Positions 16,101 to 24,408 of a DNA stretch of 64,000 nucleotides are shown one piece after another. The stretch's first letter is position 1; every line of letters starts with the position of its first letter. The translations under genes and the position numbers were made by a program. Source of the DNA: Ruegeria_B marisflavi (lineage in GTDB: Bacteria; Pseudomonadota; Alphaproteobacteria; Rhodobacterales; Rhodobacteraceae); assembly GCF_025673445.1 (NCBI RefSeq), contig NZ_JAOVQN010000004.1, positions 189,986 to 253,985 of the forward strand, in the 5' to 3' direction. The notes beneath the pieces were generated by a model that was not told where the DNA came from, did not search any database, and saw nothing but the letters and a program-made list of their open reading frames with translations.

Positions 16101-16961
16101 TTACTGGGCGATCAGCCGGGGCCAGAGCGCGGCATTGCGGCGGGTAAAGGCACCCAGATGGCCGATGTCGCGCAGCCCGTGTTCCTTTGGCCGCAACAGG
16201 TGCCGCCGCGCGGTGTCGCCATAAAGGTCAGCCAGACGCCAGACACAGGCAGGCGGGATCGTATCGTCATCCGCGCAGGCAAAAAGATCGACCCGCGCGC
16301 CCGCGCGGCCCCAATCGGGTTTTGGCAGGCGGTGGCCGGTTTCAGGCAGATAGGCGCCGGGCGTGGTGCACCAGCGCCGCCATTCCCAATAGACGCCGGG
16401 CGGCAGGTCAGTCCCAAAACCGATCGCGCGGCCCGGCAGATAGCCCAATGTCTTGACCAGCAGCGGTGCGTGGCCGAACCAGAACAGCCGCGCCAGCGCC
16501 TGATAGGGCCAGGGGTGATCCGAATGATGCACCAGCCCGGAACAGACGCAGATCATGCGCGCGATGGGCTCAATCCCCGGTTGCAGCGGCCCCAGCATGG
16601 CGCCGACAGAATGGCCGATCACCCAGAGCGGCAGATCGGGAAACCGGCGTTGCATCTCGGCATAGGCGGCGGGCATGTCAATGAGTGCCCAGTCGGACAT
16701 GGTGGCAGTCGAGGCCGCAAGCGGCCCGGTCAGCGAATGGCCGAAATCGCGATAATCATAGGTCAGGCAGGCCATACCCCGTTCGGTCGCCAGCCAGGTG
16801 GCGAAATGCTGGTAATACTCGCGCGGCACCCCGGTGGCGCTGTTGATCACAACTGCAACCCGGGGCGTACCCGCCGGGAGATAGAGCCGCGCCGAAAGCT
16901 GCGCCGATCCGGATGGAAAATGAAAATCTTCGACCCCGACAGATGTCTGCATATCCAGCAT
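16101..16961 (-). CDS. alpha/beta hydrolase
   Basis: A 286-residue alpha/beta-hydrolase with nucleophile elbow GHSVGAM (Ser118) and an oxyanion region VVINSATGVPREYYQHF. A late acid is plausible in CADDDTIPP, with the catalytic His in LRPKEHGLRDIGHLGAF near the C-terminus. No signal peptide. It belongs to the COG4757-like group of predicted hydrolases, substrates unknown. It is divergent from the TetR gene at 17045 across two near-identical palindromes and is probably its target. Confidence 0.88.
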   Translation of the reverse strand: MLDMQTSVGVEDFHFPSGSAQLSARLYLPAGTPRVAVVINSATGVPREYYQHFATWLATERGMACLTYDYRDFGHSLTGPLAASTATMSDWALIDMPAAYAEMQRRFPDLPLWVIGHSVGAMLGPLQPGIEPIARMICVCSGLVHHSDHPWPYQALARLFWFGHAPLLVKTLGYLPGRAIGFGTDLPPGVYWEWRRWCTTPGAYLPETGHRLPKPDWGRAGARVDLFACADDDTIPPACVWRLADLYGDTARRHLLRPKEHGLRDIGHLGAFTRRNAALWPRLIAQ

Positions 16962-16979
16962 TTAGACCTCCAGATTTCC

Positions 16980-17022
16980 TAGACCGATTGGTCTATTTCC
17001 CATGTCTGGACCAATCGGTCTA
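16980..17022. promoter_or_regulatory. two TetR operators (TAGACCRATYGGTCTA)
   Basis: A perfect palindrome, TAGACC-GATT-GGTCTA, lies at 16980-16995, and TGGACC-AATC-GGTCTA follows at 17007-17022, their centres 27 bases apart. The pattern resembles operators reported for LmrA/YxaF-type TetR repressors. Position between the hydrolase and TetR genes supports control of both. Confidence 0.75.
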
Positions 17023-17044
17023 GAGCTGTCAATATCCCCGTCAA

Positions 17045-17602
17045 ATGACCCAACGTCCGCTTCCGACCAAAGATCGCCTGATCCGCACCGCCGCCCAGCT
17101 GTTCCAGCGCCGGGGGTATCACGGTGTTGGATTGTCCGAGCTGCTGACCGAGGCCGAGGCGCCCAAGGGCTCGCTCTATCACCACTTTCCGAACGGCAAG
17201 TCCGACCTGGCGCTGGCGTCGGCGACCTGGGCCTCGGATCAAATGCTGCGGCTGATCGCGGCCTCGTTCGAACCGGCCGAGAGCTTTCATGCCGGGATGC
17301 AGGTGTTGTGTGGCAAGGTTGCAAAACTGTTCGACAAATCGGGTCAGTGGGATGGCTGCCCGATCTCGTCGACCCTGTTCGAAGGCCCGGATAATGCCGC
17401 GTTTCGCGCCCATGCCCGCCACCTGTTCGAAGGCTGGATTACCGAGGGCGCGCATCACGCCAGACGCTTTGGTCTGGGTGATCCGCAAAAGACCGCCGAG
17501 ACCATGTTCATCCTGCTGCAAGGTGGCTGGATGCTGGCCCGCGCCCGGCAATCCTCGGACGTGCTGCGCCGTTTGCCCGAGATGCTGCCGCGCGCGGATT
17601 AG
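17045..17602 (+). CDS. TetR-family regulator, LmrA/YxaF type
   Basis: A 185-residue regulator. The helix-turn-helix runs from TKDRLIRTAAQLFQRRGYHG to APKGSLYHHFPNGKSDLA (about 8-55), ending in the PKGSLYHHFPxGK signature of the YxaF/LmrA subgroup. The C-terminal domain includes GCPISSTLFE, also typical of that subgroup. It faces two matching palindromes and a divergent hydrolase gene. Its 3' end overlaps the convergent peptidase gene by 4 bases. Confidence 0.92.
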   Translation: MTQRPLPTKDRLIRTAAQLFQRRGYHGVGLSELLTEAEAPKGSLYHHFPNGKSDLALASATWASDQMLRLIAASFEPAESFHAGMQVLCGKVAKLFDKSGQWDGCPISSTLFEGPDNAAFRAHARHLFEGWITEGAHHARRFGLGDPQKTAETMFILLQGGWMLARARQSSDVLRRLPEMLPRAD

Positions 17603-18450
17603 AGACGGTTGGTGCTGAACGTGTCGCAGCTGGCGACCCGGCCACTATCAAAGCCGCGTTCGAACCAGGATGCCCGCTGTGCCGAGGTGCCGTGGGTGAA
17701 TGTATGCGGTTGCGGGACCCGGCCCGCCTGCCGTTGCAGCCGGTCGTCGCCGATCATCCGGGCAGCGTTCAGCGCTTCCTCCAGATCGCCACGTTCCATC
17801 AGACCCTGAACCGAGCGCGCCCAGACCCCCGACAGGCAATCGGCCTGCAATTCCAGCCGCACGGTCAGTGCGTTGGCCTCGACCTGCGAGGATTGCCGCC
17901 GGGCCTGATCCACCTGGCCCAGAATACCCAGCTGGTTCTGCACGTGATGGGCCACTTCGTGGGCGATCACATAGGCGGCGGCAAAATCGCCGCCCGCCTG
18001 GAGACGCCGGGCCAGGGTGGTAAAGAAATCGGTGTCGAGATAAGCCTTTTGGTCGGCGGGGCAGTAGAATGGCCCGGTCGCGCCCGAGGCGCCGCCACAG
18101 GGGCTGGACGTCACTTGGGAGAACAGCACCAGCGTCGGCGGGATGTAGTCGCGGCCCAACTGATCGCGGAACACGGTGCCCCAGACATCCTCGGTCGTGG
18201 CCAATACGCGCGAGACGAATTCGCCCGCCTGCCGCTCTTCGGCGGTCAGTTCCTTGGGTGCGCTCTGGCTCGGGCCCGGCTGTTCGGTGAGAAACGGGGT
18301 GACGTCGATGCCGGTAAAGGCGCCGATCACCAAAAGCAGCAGGACCCCGCCGATACCCAGCCCGCGCCCGCCGATGGCCATGCCGCCGCGGCCGCGCTGC
18401 GCGCGGCGATCCTCGACATTCCTGCTGCCGCGCACGCCTCTTAGCCGCAT
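17599..18450 (-). CDS. neutral zinc metallopeptidase (YpfJ family)
   Basis: A 283-residue membrane-anchored predicted peptidase of the YpfJ/KPN_02809 family. A basic N-terminus and one transmembrane helix (about 31-47, LGIGGVLLLLVIGAF) precede the catalytic domain. The zinc motif HEVAHH is at 164-169 and the third ligand region is LELQADCLSGVW. Cys118 and Cys130 bracket CGGASGATGPFYC. The start at 18450 (MRLRGVRGSRN) is the family-standard one; longer frames run into the riboswitch region on the opposite strand. Substrate unknown. Confidence 0.9.
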   Translation of the reverse strand: MRLRGVRGSRNVEDRRAQRGRGGMAIGGRGLGIGGVLLLLVIGAFTGIDVTPFLTEQPGPSQSAPKELTAEERQAGEFVSRVLATTEDVWGTVFRDQLGRDYIPPTLVLFSQVTSSPCGGASGATGPFYCPADQKAYLDTDFFTTLARRLQAGGDFAAAYVIAHEVAHHVQNQLGILGQVDQARRQSSQVEANALTVRLELQADCLSGVWARSVQGLMERGDLEEALNAARMIGDDRLQRQAGRVPQPHTFTHGTSAQRASWFERGFDSGRVASCDTFSTNRL

Positions 18451-18564
18451 GACGATCACCCCTTGAAGCCTGACTATCCGATACGGGTATCCGCAACCGG
18501 TCGCAGGGGGAAAAATCCTGGACCGGATACCGTAGCTTGACACCTGCACCGTACAAACGCTACC
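18451..18564. other. promoter region between peptidase gene and riboswitch
   Basis: This 114-base stretch belongs to the 405-base non-coding interval 18451-18855. It holds a consensus TTGACA at 18537-18542 reading towards the riboswitch, though no convincing -10 is seen 16-18 bases on. No open frame is credible. Confidence 0.4.
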
Positions 18565-18759
18565 GCTGGCGTGATGGTTCCCGGGCCGTAATCGACTCGG
18601 GATGAAAAGGGAACACGGTGCGGTCATCTGGCAACAGAGGGCCAATACCGGGACTGCCCCCGCAACTGTAGGCGGAGAGCGAAGCCGAAATGCCACTGGC
18701 CGCAAGGCCGGGAAGGTCGGCAAAGCTGCGACCCGCGAGTCAGGAGACCTGCCATCAGC
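18565..18759 (+). ncRNA. cobalamin (B12) riboswitch
   Basis: The stretch has the conserved parts of the adenosylcobalamin riboswitch in order: TGATGGTTCC near the 5' end, the core GGGACTGCCCCCGCAACTGT (18650-18669), GCCACTGGCCGCAAGGCCGG (18692-18711), and the B12 box GAGTCAGGAGACCTGCC (18737-18753). The ends can pair as P1 (GCTGGCGTGATGG at 18565-18577 against CCATCAGC at 18752-18759). The regulated gene starts 97 bases downstream. Binding of cobalamin normally lowers expression; here a sequestering hairpin over the ribosome site suggests control of translation. Confidence 0.95.
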
Positions 18760-18829
18760 ATTGTTACTCGAACCCGGGCGGGGTGTCCGGGAGGGACAGA
18801 AGCGCCTTTGTCGGCCGTCTCTCCATCAC

Positions 18830-18850
18830 CCCTCCCCCTTGCGCGGAGGG
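18830..18850 (+). promoter_or_regulatory. ribosome-site-sequestering hairpin downstream of the B12 riboswitch
   Basis: CCCTCC (18830-18835) pairs with GGAGGG (18845-18850), which is the Shine-Dalgarno of the gene starting at 18856. An earlier GGGAGGG (18789-18795) could pair with the same CCCTCCC instead and free the ribosome site. The two helices are mutually exclusive, as expected for a translational expression platform. Confidence 0.6.
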
Positions 18851-18855
18851 CGCTG

Positions 18856-19275
18856 ATGATCTGGACGACCGAGACCCACCAATTTTCTGTTACCCTGTGC
18901 CGACGCACGGGCAAGCCGTGTCCGGCCTTGTCGGCGCTGGTTTTGAACTTGGCCCGGGCCATGCAAAAGGCGGAACCCGTCACCGGGCAGGATTTCGAGA
19001 TCGAAGGCGAATGCGCGCTGGCCGCCTGTGGCGACGGGTGTCAGGCGCTCTATTCCGCCTCGCACAGCCGTATCCGCATCTTTTGCGGCACCGGTGAGAT
19101 GGCTGATTTCGGCTGGTTCGACCGGCTGGCAGATGCGCTGATGGCGCCGGGCGGGCAGATCATCGTCAAGGACAACAGGCCGCTTCCCTGTGCCATGGCA
19201 GAGGCCCGGCGGATCGCGCCATCCCAGGCCAGAACCGGCGCTGCCACAGAAGCGGAGCGCCGCGTCTTTAGCTGA
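18856..19275 (+). CDS. small Cys-rich protein under B12 riboswitch control
   Basis: A 139-residue protein with seven cysteines (15, 22, 53, 58, 62, 77, 112), including the cluster CALAACGDGC at 53-62. The pattern is faintly like the ferredoxin/thioredoxin-like metal-binding proteins of the DUF1636/COG5469 type often found with cobalt or cobalamin genes, but I am not certain of the family. ATG 18856 is set by a GGAGG 6 bases upstream. It is the only gene after the riboswitch on this strand and overlaps the convergent phosphatase by 8 bases. A role in cobalt or cobalamin handling is inferred from regulation, not from motifs. Confidence 0.75.
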   Translation: MIWTTETHQFSVTLCRRTGKPCPALSALVLNLARAMQKAEPVTGQDFEIEGECALAACGDGCQALYSASHSRIRIFCGTGEMADFGWFDRLADALMAPGGQIIVKDNRPLPCAMAEARRIAPSQARTGAATEAERRVFS

Positions 19276-19762
19276 CAGTGCGACCGGCTTTGGCCCAGGC
19301 CATCTGTTCGTCGGTTTCGACAGCGCAGGCACGGACGGCGCGCAGGTGTTTCAGCGCGGCGTCCGGGTTTTCTCCGGTCTCGATCATCAGCCGCAAGGCA
19401 GCCATGCCCGAGCGCCCGCAACCGCCCATGCAATGGATCATGACACGCCCGCCGCCGCGCAGCGCGTGGCGGGCCGAGGCGCTGGCCGTGGCCCATTTCG
19501 CCTCGATCTCGCGGCTGGGGGTTCCAAAATCTTGGACCGGCAAGTGAACCCATCGGCTGGCGCGGCTCTGGATATCGGCGCCGAAGTTGTGCGCGCCGTG
19601 TTGCATCATCTCGATCTCGGTGGTCATCGAGATGACCAGCCCCGGTGCCCAGGATGCGATCAGATCCAGATCGCCCGCATAATCGCCGGACCGGCCGGGC
19701 AACTGGCAGATCGCCAACGTGCCGCCGCCGACTTGCAGCGCATAAAGCACCAGCTGCGCCAT
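19268..19762 (-). CDS. dual-specificity/tyrosine protein phosphatase-like protein
   Basis: A 164-residue cysteine phosphatase. The P-loop is HCMGGCGRSGM (His110, Cys111, Arg117), matching HCxxGxxRS of the PTP/DSP superfamily, and VQDFGTP near residue 78 gives the general-acid Asp. The start at ATG 19762 is supported by GGAGG about 8 bases upstream; longer frames to 19852 lack support. It is convergent with the riboswitch-controlled gene and overlaps it by 8 bases. Substrates could be phosphoproteins, phosphosugars or nucleotides. Confidence 0.85.
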   Translation of the reverse strand: MAQLVLYALQVGGGTLAICQLPGRSGDYAGDLDLIASWAPGLVISMTTEIEMMQHGAHNFGADIQSRASRWVHLPVQDFGTPSREIEAKWATASASARHALRGGGRVMIHCMGGCGRSGMAALRLMIETGENPDAALKHLRAVRACAVETDEQMAWAKAGRTVS

Positions 19763-19892
19763 CTGCGGTCCTCCCTCCCGAACATACCGCGCCATGGGGC
19801 ATGCCCAGTGCGCCCCGGCGGTAGAATGCCCTTGGACATGGCCGCATCGCAAGCCCGGATACCCTGGCGCGGGAAAACAGCCGCAGGGTGTG

Positions 19893-20879
19893 TCACCGGT
19901 TGTCGATGTGCACCTCGATCTGACCTGGGCTCATCCCCTGCACGCCCAACAGATGCGCGATCGGGATCCCGTTGATCAGGACAAGGGTTCCACCGTCGTC
20001 CTCAAGCTTTTGCAGGCTGACCGGCGAGGTCCCGTCCGGCGCCGGGCGCAACAGGTCGACGTTACCTTGTACAGTCAGCGCATCCTGTCCGGCGATGAAA
20101 TCTGTGATCGTGATCAGATCATAGCCATCCACAACGTCGTTATAGGTCTCGATCACCACTTGGTCGGCGCCATCGCCAGTGGTGACATGATCGCCCTGAT
20201 CCACCACCAGAATGTCCTGGCCAACGCCGCCCCTGACGGTATCCGCCGTGCCTTGATCGCTGGCATCATCCACGGAAATGATGAAATCGTCGCCCTGCTG
20301 GCCATTGATCAGGTTGCGACCAAAATTGTCAGAAATCGCATCGTCGCCCGTGCCGCCCGCGATCGTGTCATTGCCCTGTTCCAGATCGTCGCCGCGCACC
20401 GGCGCGTTGCCGACGGAAATGGCATCCTCGGGATCGGGAAAGCTCTGTTCATCATCGTCCCGGTGGATCACGCGCGTGTCGGTACCATAGACATCGTCGC
20501 CCGATCCCAGATTGACGTTATCCGCGCCGGTCCCGGACAGAACCATGTCGTCGCCATCGCCGGTCTCGATCCTGTTGTCGCCCTGAAGCAGCACCACCAC
20601 ATCGTCGCCCGCGCGGGTGTCCAGGTTCTGGGTGCCAGAGACGAAGTCGATATCTCCAAGGATCGCCTCGGCCTCGGCCTGGGTTATCTCGCCTTCTGCT
20701 ACCAGATCGGTGAGGCCCTCGGCGATGCCGGGGCGGAAACCCTGGTCAAAGACCAGGTTGTCGTCGTCGGAGGTGATGCGGGGACCGGCGGCGACGGCTG
20801 CATCAACGTCATCGCCATCGTTCAGCAACAGCGCGGTCAGGCCGACACCGAGCCCAACCAGCGCAAGGATTCCCAGCAT
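19893..20879 (-). CDS. RTX-like calcium-binding repeat protein with N-terminal membrane segment
   Basis: A 328-residue acidic protein. Residues 3-20 are hydrophobic (GILALVGLGVGLTALLL), followed by an Asp-rich linker and a central run of glycine/aspartate repeats such as TGDGDDMVLSGTGADNV and IAGGTGDDAI, which follow the GGxGxDxUx hemolysin-type pattern in degenerate form. Such repeats form calcium-bound beta-rolls. The hydrophobic start suggests membrane attachment or Sec export, whereas classical RTX proteins rely on a C-terminal type I signal. The function is unknown; similar short proteins are common in Roseobacters. Confidence 0.8.
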   Translation of the reverse strand: MLGILALVGLGVGLTALLLNDGDDVDAAVAAGPRITSDDDNLVFDQGFRPGIAEGLTDLVAEGEITQAEAEAILGDIDFVSGTQNLDTRAGDDVVVLLQGDNRIETGDGDDMVLSGTGADNVNLGSGDDVYGTDTRVIHRDDDEQSFPDPEDAISVGNAPVRGDDLEQGNDTIAGGTGDDAISDNFGRNLINGQQGDDFIISVDDASDQGTADTVRGGVGQDILVVDQGDHVTTGDGADQVVIETYNDVVDGYDLITITDFIAGQDALTVQGNVDLLRPAPDGTSPVSLQKLEDDGGTLVLINGIPIAHLLGVQGMSPGQIEVHIDNR

Positions 20880-20959
20880 AATCAGATACCTCTACAAGAT
20901 AACCCTGTTACCGCGAGTCGTAGAACCGCCCACAGAGTCGGTCAATGGGAACAAGAGGG

Positions 20960-20990
20960 GCATTGATGCCCGGATGGGTCCGATCAATGC
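20960..20990. repeat. 8-bp inverted repeat in the dnaX upstream region
   Basis: GCATTGAT (20960-20967) and ATCAATGC (20983-20990) form a perfect 8-bp inverted repeat around a 15-base loop, within the 204-base interval between the RTX-like gene and dnaX. There is no T-run on either side. It could be an operator or an RNA hairpin in the dnaX leader; nothing else is seen in this interval. Confidence 0.4.
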
Positions 20991-21083
20991 ACGCAAGGGA
21001 AACAATCACGCAAGCGGTGGACCTTCGCCGCGCCGCCCGGTACCGTCTGCGCACATAGAATCCAGTCCCGATGAAAGCTGCCA

Positions 21084-22829
21084 ATGTCCGACGCGTCTCC
21101 GACCCCCTATCAGGTGCTGGCCCGCAAGTACCGGCCCGAGACCTTTGCCGATCTGGTGGGGCAGGACGCGATGGTGCGGACGCTGAAAAACGCCTTTGCC
21201 GCCGACCGGATCGCGCAGGCCTTTATCATGACCGGCATCCGGGGCACCGGCAAGACGACCACCGCGCGGATCATCGCCAAGGGAATGAACTGTATCGGCC
21301 CGGATGGGAATGGCGGCCCCACCACCGAGCCTTGCGGCAAATGTGAGCATTGCGTCGCCATCATGGAAGGCCGCCATGTCGACGTGATGGAGATGGACGC
21401 CGCCAGCCGCACCGGCGTGAACGACATTCGCGAGATCATCGACAGTGTCCGCTATCGCGCCGCCAGCGCGCGCTACAAGATCTATATCATCGACGAGGTT
21501 CACATGCTGTCGACGAGCGCGTTCAACGCGCTCTTGAAGACGCTGGAGGAACCGCCGGCGCATGTGAAGTTCATCTTTGCCACCACCGAGATCCGCAAGG
21601 TGCCGGTGACGGTGCTGAGTCGTTGTCAGCGGTTTGACCTGCGCCGGATCGAACCCGAGGACATGATCGCGCTGATGCGCCGGATCGCAGATGCCGAAGG
21701 CGCGCAGATTGCCGAGGATGCGCTGGCGCTGATCGTGCGCGCGGCGGAAGGGTCGGCGCGGGATGCGACCTCTCTCCTTGATCAGGCGATCAGCCATGGC
21801 GCGGGCGAGACCAGCGCCGAACAGGTGCGCGCGATGCTGGGGCTGGCCGACCGTGGCCGGGTGCTGGACCTGATGGACATGATCCTGCGCGGCGATGCGG
21901 GCGCGGCCCTGACCGAGCTTGGCGCGCAATATGCCGAAGGTGCCGACCCGATGGCGGTTTTGCGGGACCTGGCCGAGATCACGCATTGGGTCTCGGTGGT
22001 CAAGATTACTCCGGATGCCGCCGAAGACCCGACCGTATCGCCCGACGAGCGCGCGCGCGGTCAGCAGATGGCGGATGCGCTGCCGATGCGGGTGCTGACC
22101 CGGATGTGGCAGATGTTGCTGAAGGCACTGGAAGAGGTGGCCGCCGCCCCCAACGCGATGATGGCCGCGGAAATGGCGGTGATCCGGCTAACCCATGTGG
22201 CCGACCTGCCCAGCCCCGAGGAACTGATCAAGCGGTTGCAGGACGCGCCGCCGCCGCCGAACCCCGGTGGCGGGGTGCGCGGCGGTCAGGCCGCCCCGAT
22301 CTCCAACGGGGGGAGCGCCAGCTATGCGCCGGCACCGCGCGGCGGTGGCGGTGGGCCGGTTGCGGCGCTGGCACAGGATGCGCAAACCGCGCTGGCGCGG
22401 TTTCCCACATTCGAGCATGTGGTCGAGCTGATCCGGGCCAATCGCGACGGCAAGCTGTTGGCGGATATCGAGATGGATCTGCGGCTGGTCAGCTATCAGC
22501 CCGGTCGGATCGAGTTCGAGCCGACCGAGCGCGCGCCCGCCGATCTGGCGCAGCGGTTGGGCAGTGCGCTGCAACGCTGGACCGGCAATCGTTGGGCGGT
22601 GAGCGTGGTGGCGCAGGGTGGTGGCAAGACCATTGACGAGGTCCGCAACGCCGAGAAATACGCGCTGGAGGAAAAGGCGCGGGAACACCCGCTGGTGCAG
22701 GCGGTGCTGGCGCAGTTTCCCAAGGCGCGGATCACCCATATCGAGACCCCGGAACAGCGTGCCGCCAAGGTGGTGACCGAGGCGCTGCCCGAGGTCGAGG
22801 ATGAATGGGATCCGTTCGAGGACGGCTAA
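21084..22829 (+). CDS. dnaX: DNA polymerase III subunit gamma/tau
   Basis: A 581-residue clamp-loader ATPase. The N-terminal AAA+ domain has Walker A GIRGTGKT (51-58), a zinc module with Cys70, Cys84, Cys87 and Cys90 (CGKCEHC), Walker B region IIDEVHMLSTSAFNALLKTL, and sensor region TTEIRKVPVTVLSRCQRFDL. A Gly/Pro-rich linker near residues 388-425 leads to the C-terminal domain that contacts DnaB helicase and alpha subunit. No slippery frameshift signal is evident. Its frequent partners ybaB and recR are present in this window but 21 kb away, near 43 kb. Confidence 0.97.
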   Translation: MSDASPTPYQVLARKYRPETFADLVGQDAMVRTLKNAFAADRIAQAFIMTGIRGTGKTTTARIIAKGMNCIGPDGNGGPTTEPCGKCEHCVAIMEGRHVDVMEMDAASRTGVNDIREIIDSVRYRAASARYKIYIIDEVHMLSTSAFNALLKTLEEPPAHVKFIFATTEIRKVPVTVLSRCQRFDLRRIEPEDMIALMRRIADAEGAQIAEDALALIVRAAEGSARDATSLLDQAISHGAGETSAEQVRAMLGLADRGRVLDLMDMILRGDAGAALTELGAQYAEGADPMAVLRDLAEITHWVSVVKITPDAAEDPTVSPDERARGQQMADALPMRVLTRMWQMLLKALEEVAAAPNAMMAAEMAVIRLTHVADLPSPEELIKRLQDAPPPPNPGGGVRGGQAAPISNGGSASYAPAPRGGGGGPVAALAQDAQTALARFPTFEHVVELIRANRDGKLLADIEMDLRLVSYQPGRIEFEPTERAPADLAQRLGSALQRWTGNRWAVSVVAQGGGKTIDEVRNAEKYALEEKAREHPLVQAVLAQFPKARITHIETPEQRAAKVVTEALPEVEDEWDPFEDG

Positions 22830-22845
22830 GCGCCGGTGACGCGCC

Positions 22846-23319
22846 TCAGGCGATTGCCTTTTGCATGGTGATCGAGGTGGGCCGGTCGTAACCGGGATGT
22901 GCGGACTCTCCGGTCTTTACGAATCCCAGCCTGGCAAAGGCGGCATGGTTTTCCACCAGTTCGACCCGTGTCTCCAGCTCGACAACCGGCAGGCCCAGCG
23001 CGCGGGCGCGGACCTCGGCCTGGGTCACCAGCCGGCGGGCCAGACCCTGGCCGCGCATGGACGCATCCACCGCCAGCTTGCCGAGATAGAGCCGCCCCGG
23101 TTTGGCCGTCAGGAAAACCACCGCGAGCGGCGGTGTGCCCAGCGCCCAGATTTCGTGCCGTGCCGCATGATCCGCGACCGTCTTTTCGGTGAGCCGGTGC
23201 ATTGACGAGGGCGGGTCGATCCGGCCGTCCATGAAGGCGAAGCTACCCCGGATCAGGGACAGGACCGCCCCGATCTGCGGGCTGTCCGGGGCGATCTGAT
23301 AGGGTGTGCCAAAGGTCAC
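22846..23319 (-). CDS. GNAT-family N-acetyltransferase
   Basis: A 157-residue acetyltransferase. Motif A is KLAVDASMRGQGLARRLVTQ (about 81-100), with the Q/RxxGxG/A pyrophosphate loop, and motif B is ETRVELVENHAAFARLGF. The substrate is unknown. It starts 4 bases inside the stop of the upstream FAD oxidase gene on the same strand, so the two are coupled. It is convergent with dnaX, separated by 16 bases. Confidence 0.9.
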   Translation of the reverse strand: MTFGTPYQIAPDSPQIGAVLSLIRGSFAFMDGRIDPPSSMHRLTEKTVADHAARHEIWALGTPPLAVVFLTAKPGRLYLGKLAVDASMRGQGLARRLVTQAEVRARALGLPVVELETRVELVENHAAFARLGFVKTGESAHPGYDRPTSITMQKAIA

Positions 23320-24359
23320 AGCGAGGCCTGTGGGCGGAAATCGTCAGGGATGTTGTCGCGCCCCTCCAGCACCAGATCTGCCATCACCTGGGCCACCTTG
23401 GGCGCCATGCCAAAGCCGATCTTGAAGCCGCCATTGGCGATGAACTGGCCGGGAAAAAGCGGATGCGCCCCCAGCATCGGCGCACGCGAGCGCGAGCGCG
23501 GGCGCACGCCAGCCCACCGCTCGATCACCTCGGCCCCGTGTAACAGCGGCACCGCCTGCACCGCGCGGTCCAGAACCGCGTCCAGCGTCGCATCGGTGCT
23601 GGTCGGGTCGTCATAGTCGCGTTCAGAGGTGGAGCCGATTGCTAGCGTGCCATCCGCATGGGGCACGATATGCACCGTATCGGCAAAGAGCTGCGCCGCC
23701 TGTCGCCCGGCATCGAACCGCAAGAGCGCGGCCTGGCCCTTGACTCCGGTGCCCACGGTGCGCCCGTGCGCGCGGTTCAGCTCTTCCAGCCCGGCGATGC
23801 CGGTGGCGTGGATCACCTGCCCCCGGTCAGGTGCCTCGACCTGTACCGCGACCCCGCGCGTCACCAATGCCGCGACCAGCGCGGCACAGGCCCGGCGCGG
23901 GTGCATCCGGGCGCTGAGCGTATCATGCACCACCAGCCCGGTGGGCGAGGGCGGGCACCAGCCGCCCATCTCGCCAACCGGACAGACCCGCCATTCGGCT
24001 CGCCCCTGCCACAGGCTGCGGGCCTTCTCTGCCCGCTCATGCGCCAGAGCCACGGCGCGGTCATCGGCCAGCGGCTGGATGCGCCCGGTGCGGCCATAGC
24101 CGGGGGACACGCCGCCTGCCGCCTCGACCCCGGTCCAGAACCCTTCCGCCATGATCAGGCTGTCGAACTGGAACGCCTTCTTGGCGTTCCAGTTTTCCGG
24201 CACATGCGGGGCCAGCGCGCCAACCAAGCCGCCCGAGGACCCGGCCCCCGGTCCGAACGGATCGACCACCTGCACCCGCGCCCCGCGCGACACGCAGGCC
24301 CATGCGATGGAGAGGCCGAATATCCCCGCCCCGCGTATCGTCACATCGGCCATTGCCAT
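23316..24359 (-). CDS. D-amino-acid-oxidase-fold FAD oxidoreductase, MnmC1-like
   Basis: A 347-residue DAO-superfamily flavoprotein. The N-terminal FAD fingerprint is VTIRGAGIFGLSIAWACVSR with the Gly-rich GAGSSGGLVGALAPHVPENW, a pattern seen in the C-terminal oxidase half of MnmC. The FAD-contact end motif is VRPRSRSRAPMLG ... FIANGGFKIGFGMAP. It is divergent from MnmD (24409), 49 bases away. In E. coli MnmC is one protein whose FAD half removes the carboxymethyl group of cmnm5s2U34 and whose methyltransferase half finishes mnm5s2U34. Here the halves may be separate, but a glycine oxidase (ThiO-like) role is the alternative. Confidence 0.8.
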   Translation of the reverse strand: MAMADVTIRGAGIFGLSIAWACVSRGARVQVVDPFGPGAGSSGGLVGALAPHVPENWNAKKAFQFDSLIMAEGFWTGVEAAGGVSPGYGRTGRIQPLADDRAVALAHERAEKARSLWQGRAEWRVCPVGEMGGWCPPSPTGLVVHDTLSARMHPRRACAALVAALVTRGVAVQVEAPDRGQVIHATGIAGLEELNRAHGRTVGTGVKGQAALLRFDAGRQAAQLFADTVHIVPHADGTLAIGSTSERDYDDPTSTDATLDAVLDRAVQAVPLLHGAEVIERWAGVRPRSRSRAPMLGAHPLFPGQFIANGGFKIGFGMAPKVAQVMADLVLEGRDNIPDDFRPQASL

Positions 24360-24408
24360 CGCCTGTCCCTTTCGCCAGTGTCGCGCCGATTTCGTAGGGG
24401 ATATTCGC

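Noticed and set aside
20880..21083. Possible SRP RNA (ffs) upstream of dnaX, as in some bacteria
   Set aside because: The conserved GGAAG/GGUCAGG tetraloop region is absent; only an 8-bp inverted repeat is found.
21084..22829. Programmed frameshift in dnaX producing a gamma form
   Set aside because: No A-rich slippery heptamer with a downstream hairpin is seen around the expected junction.
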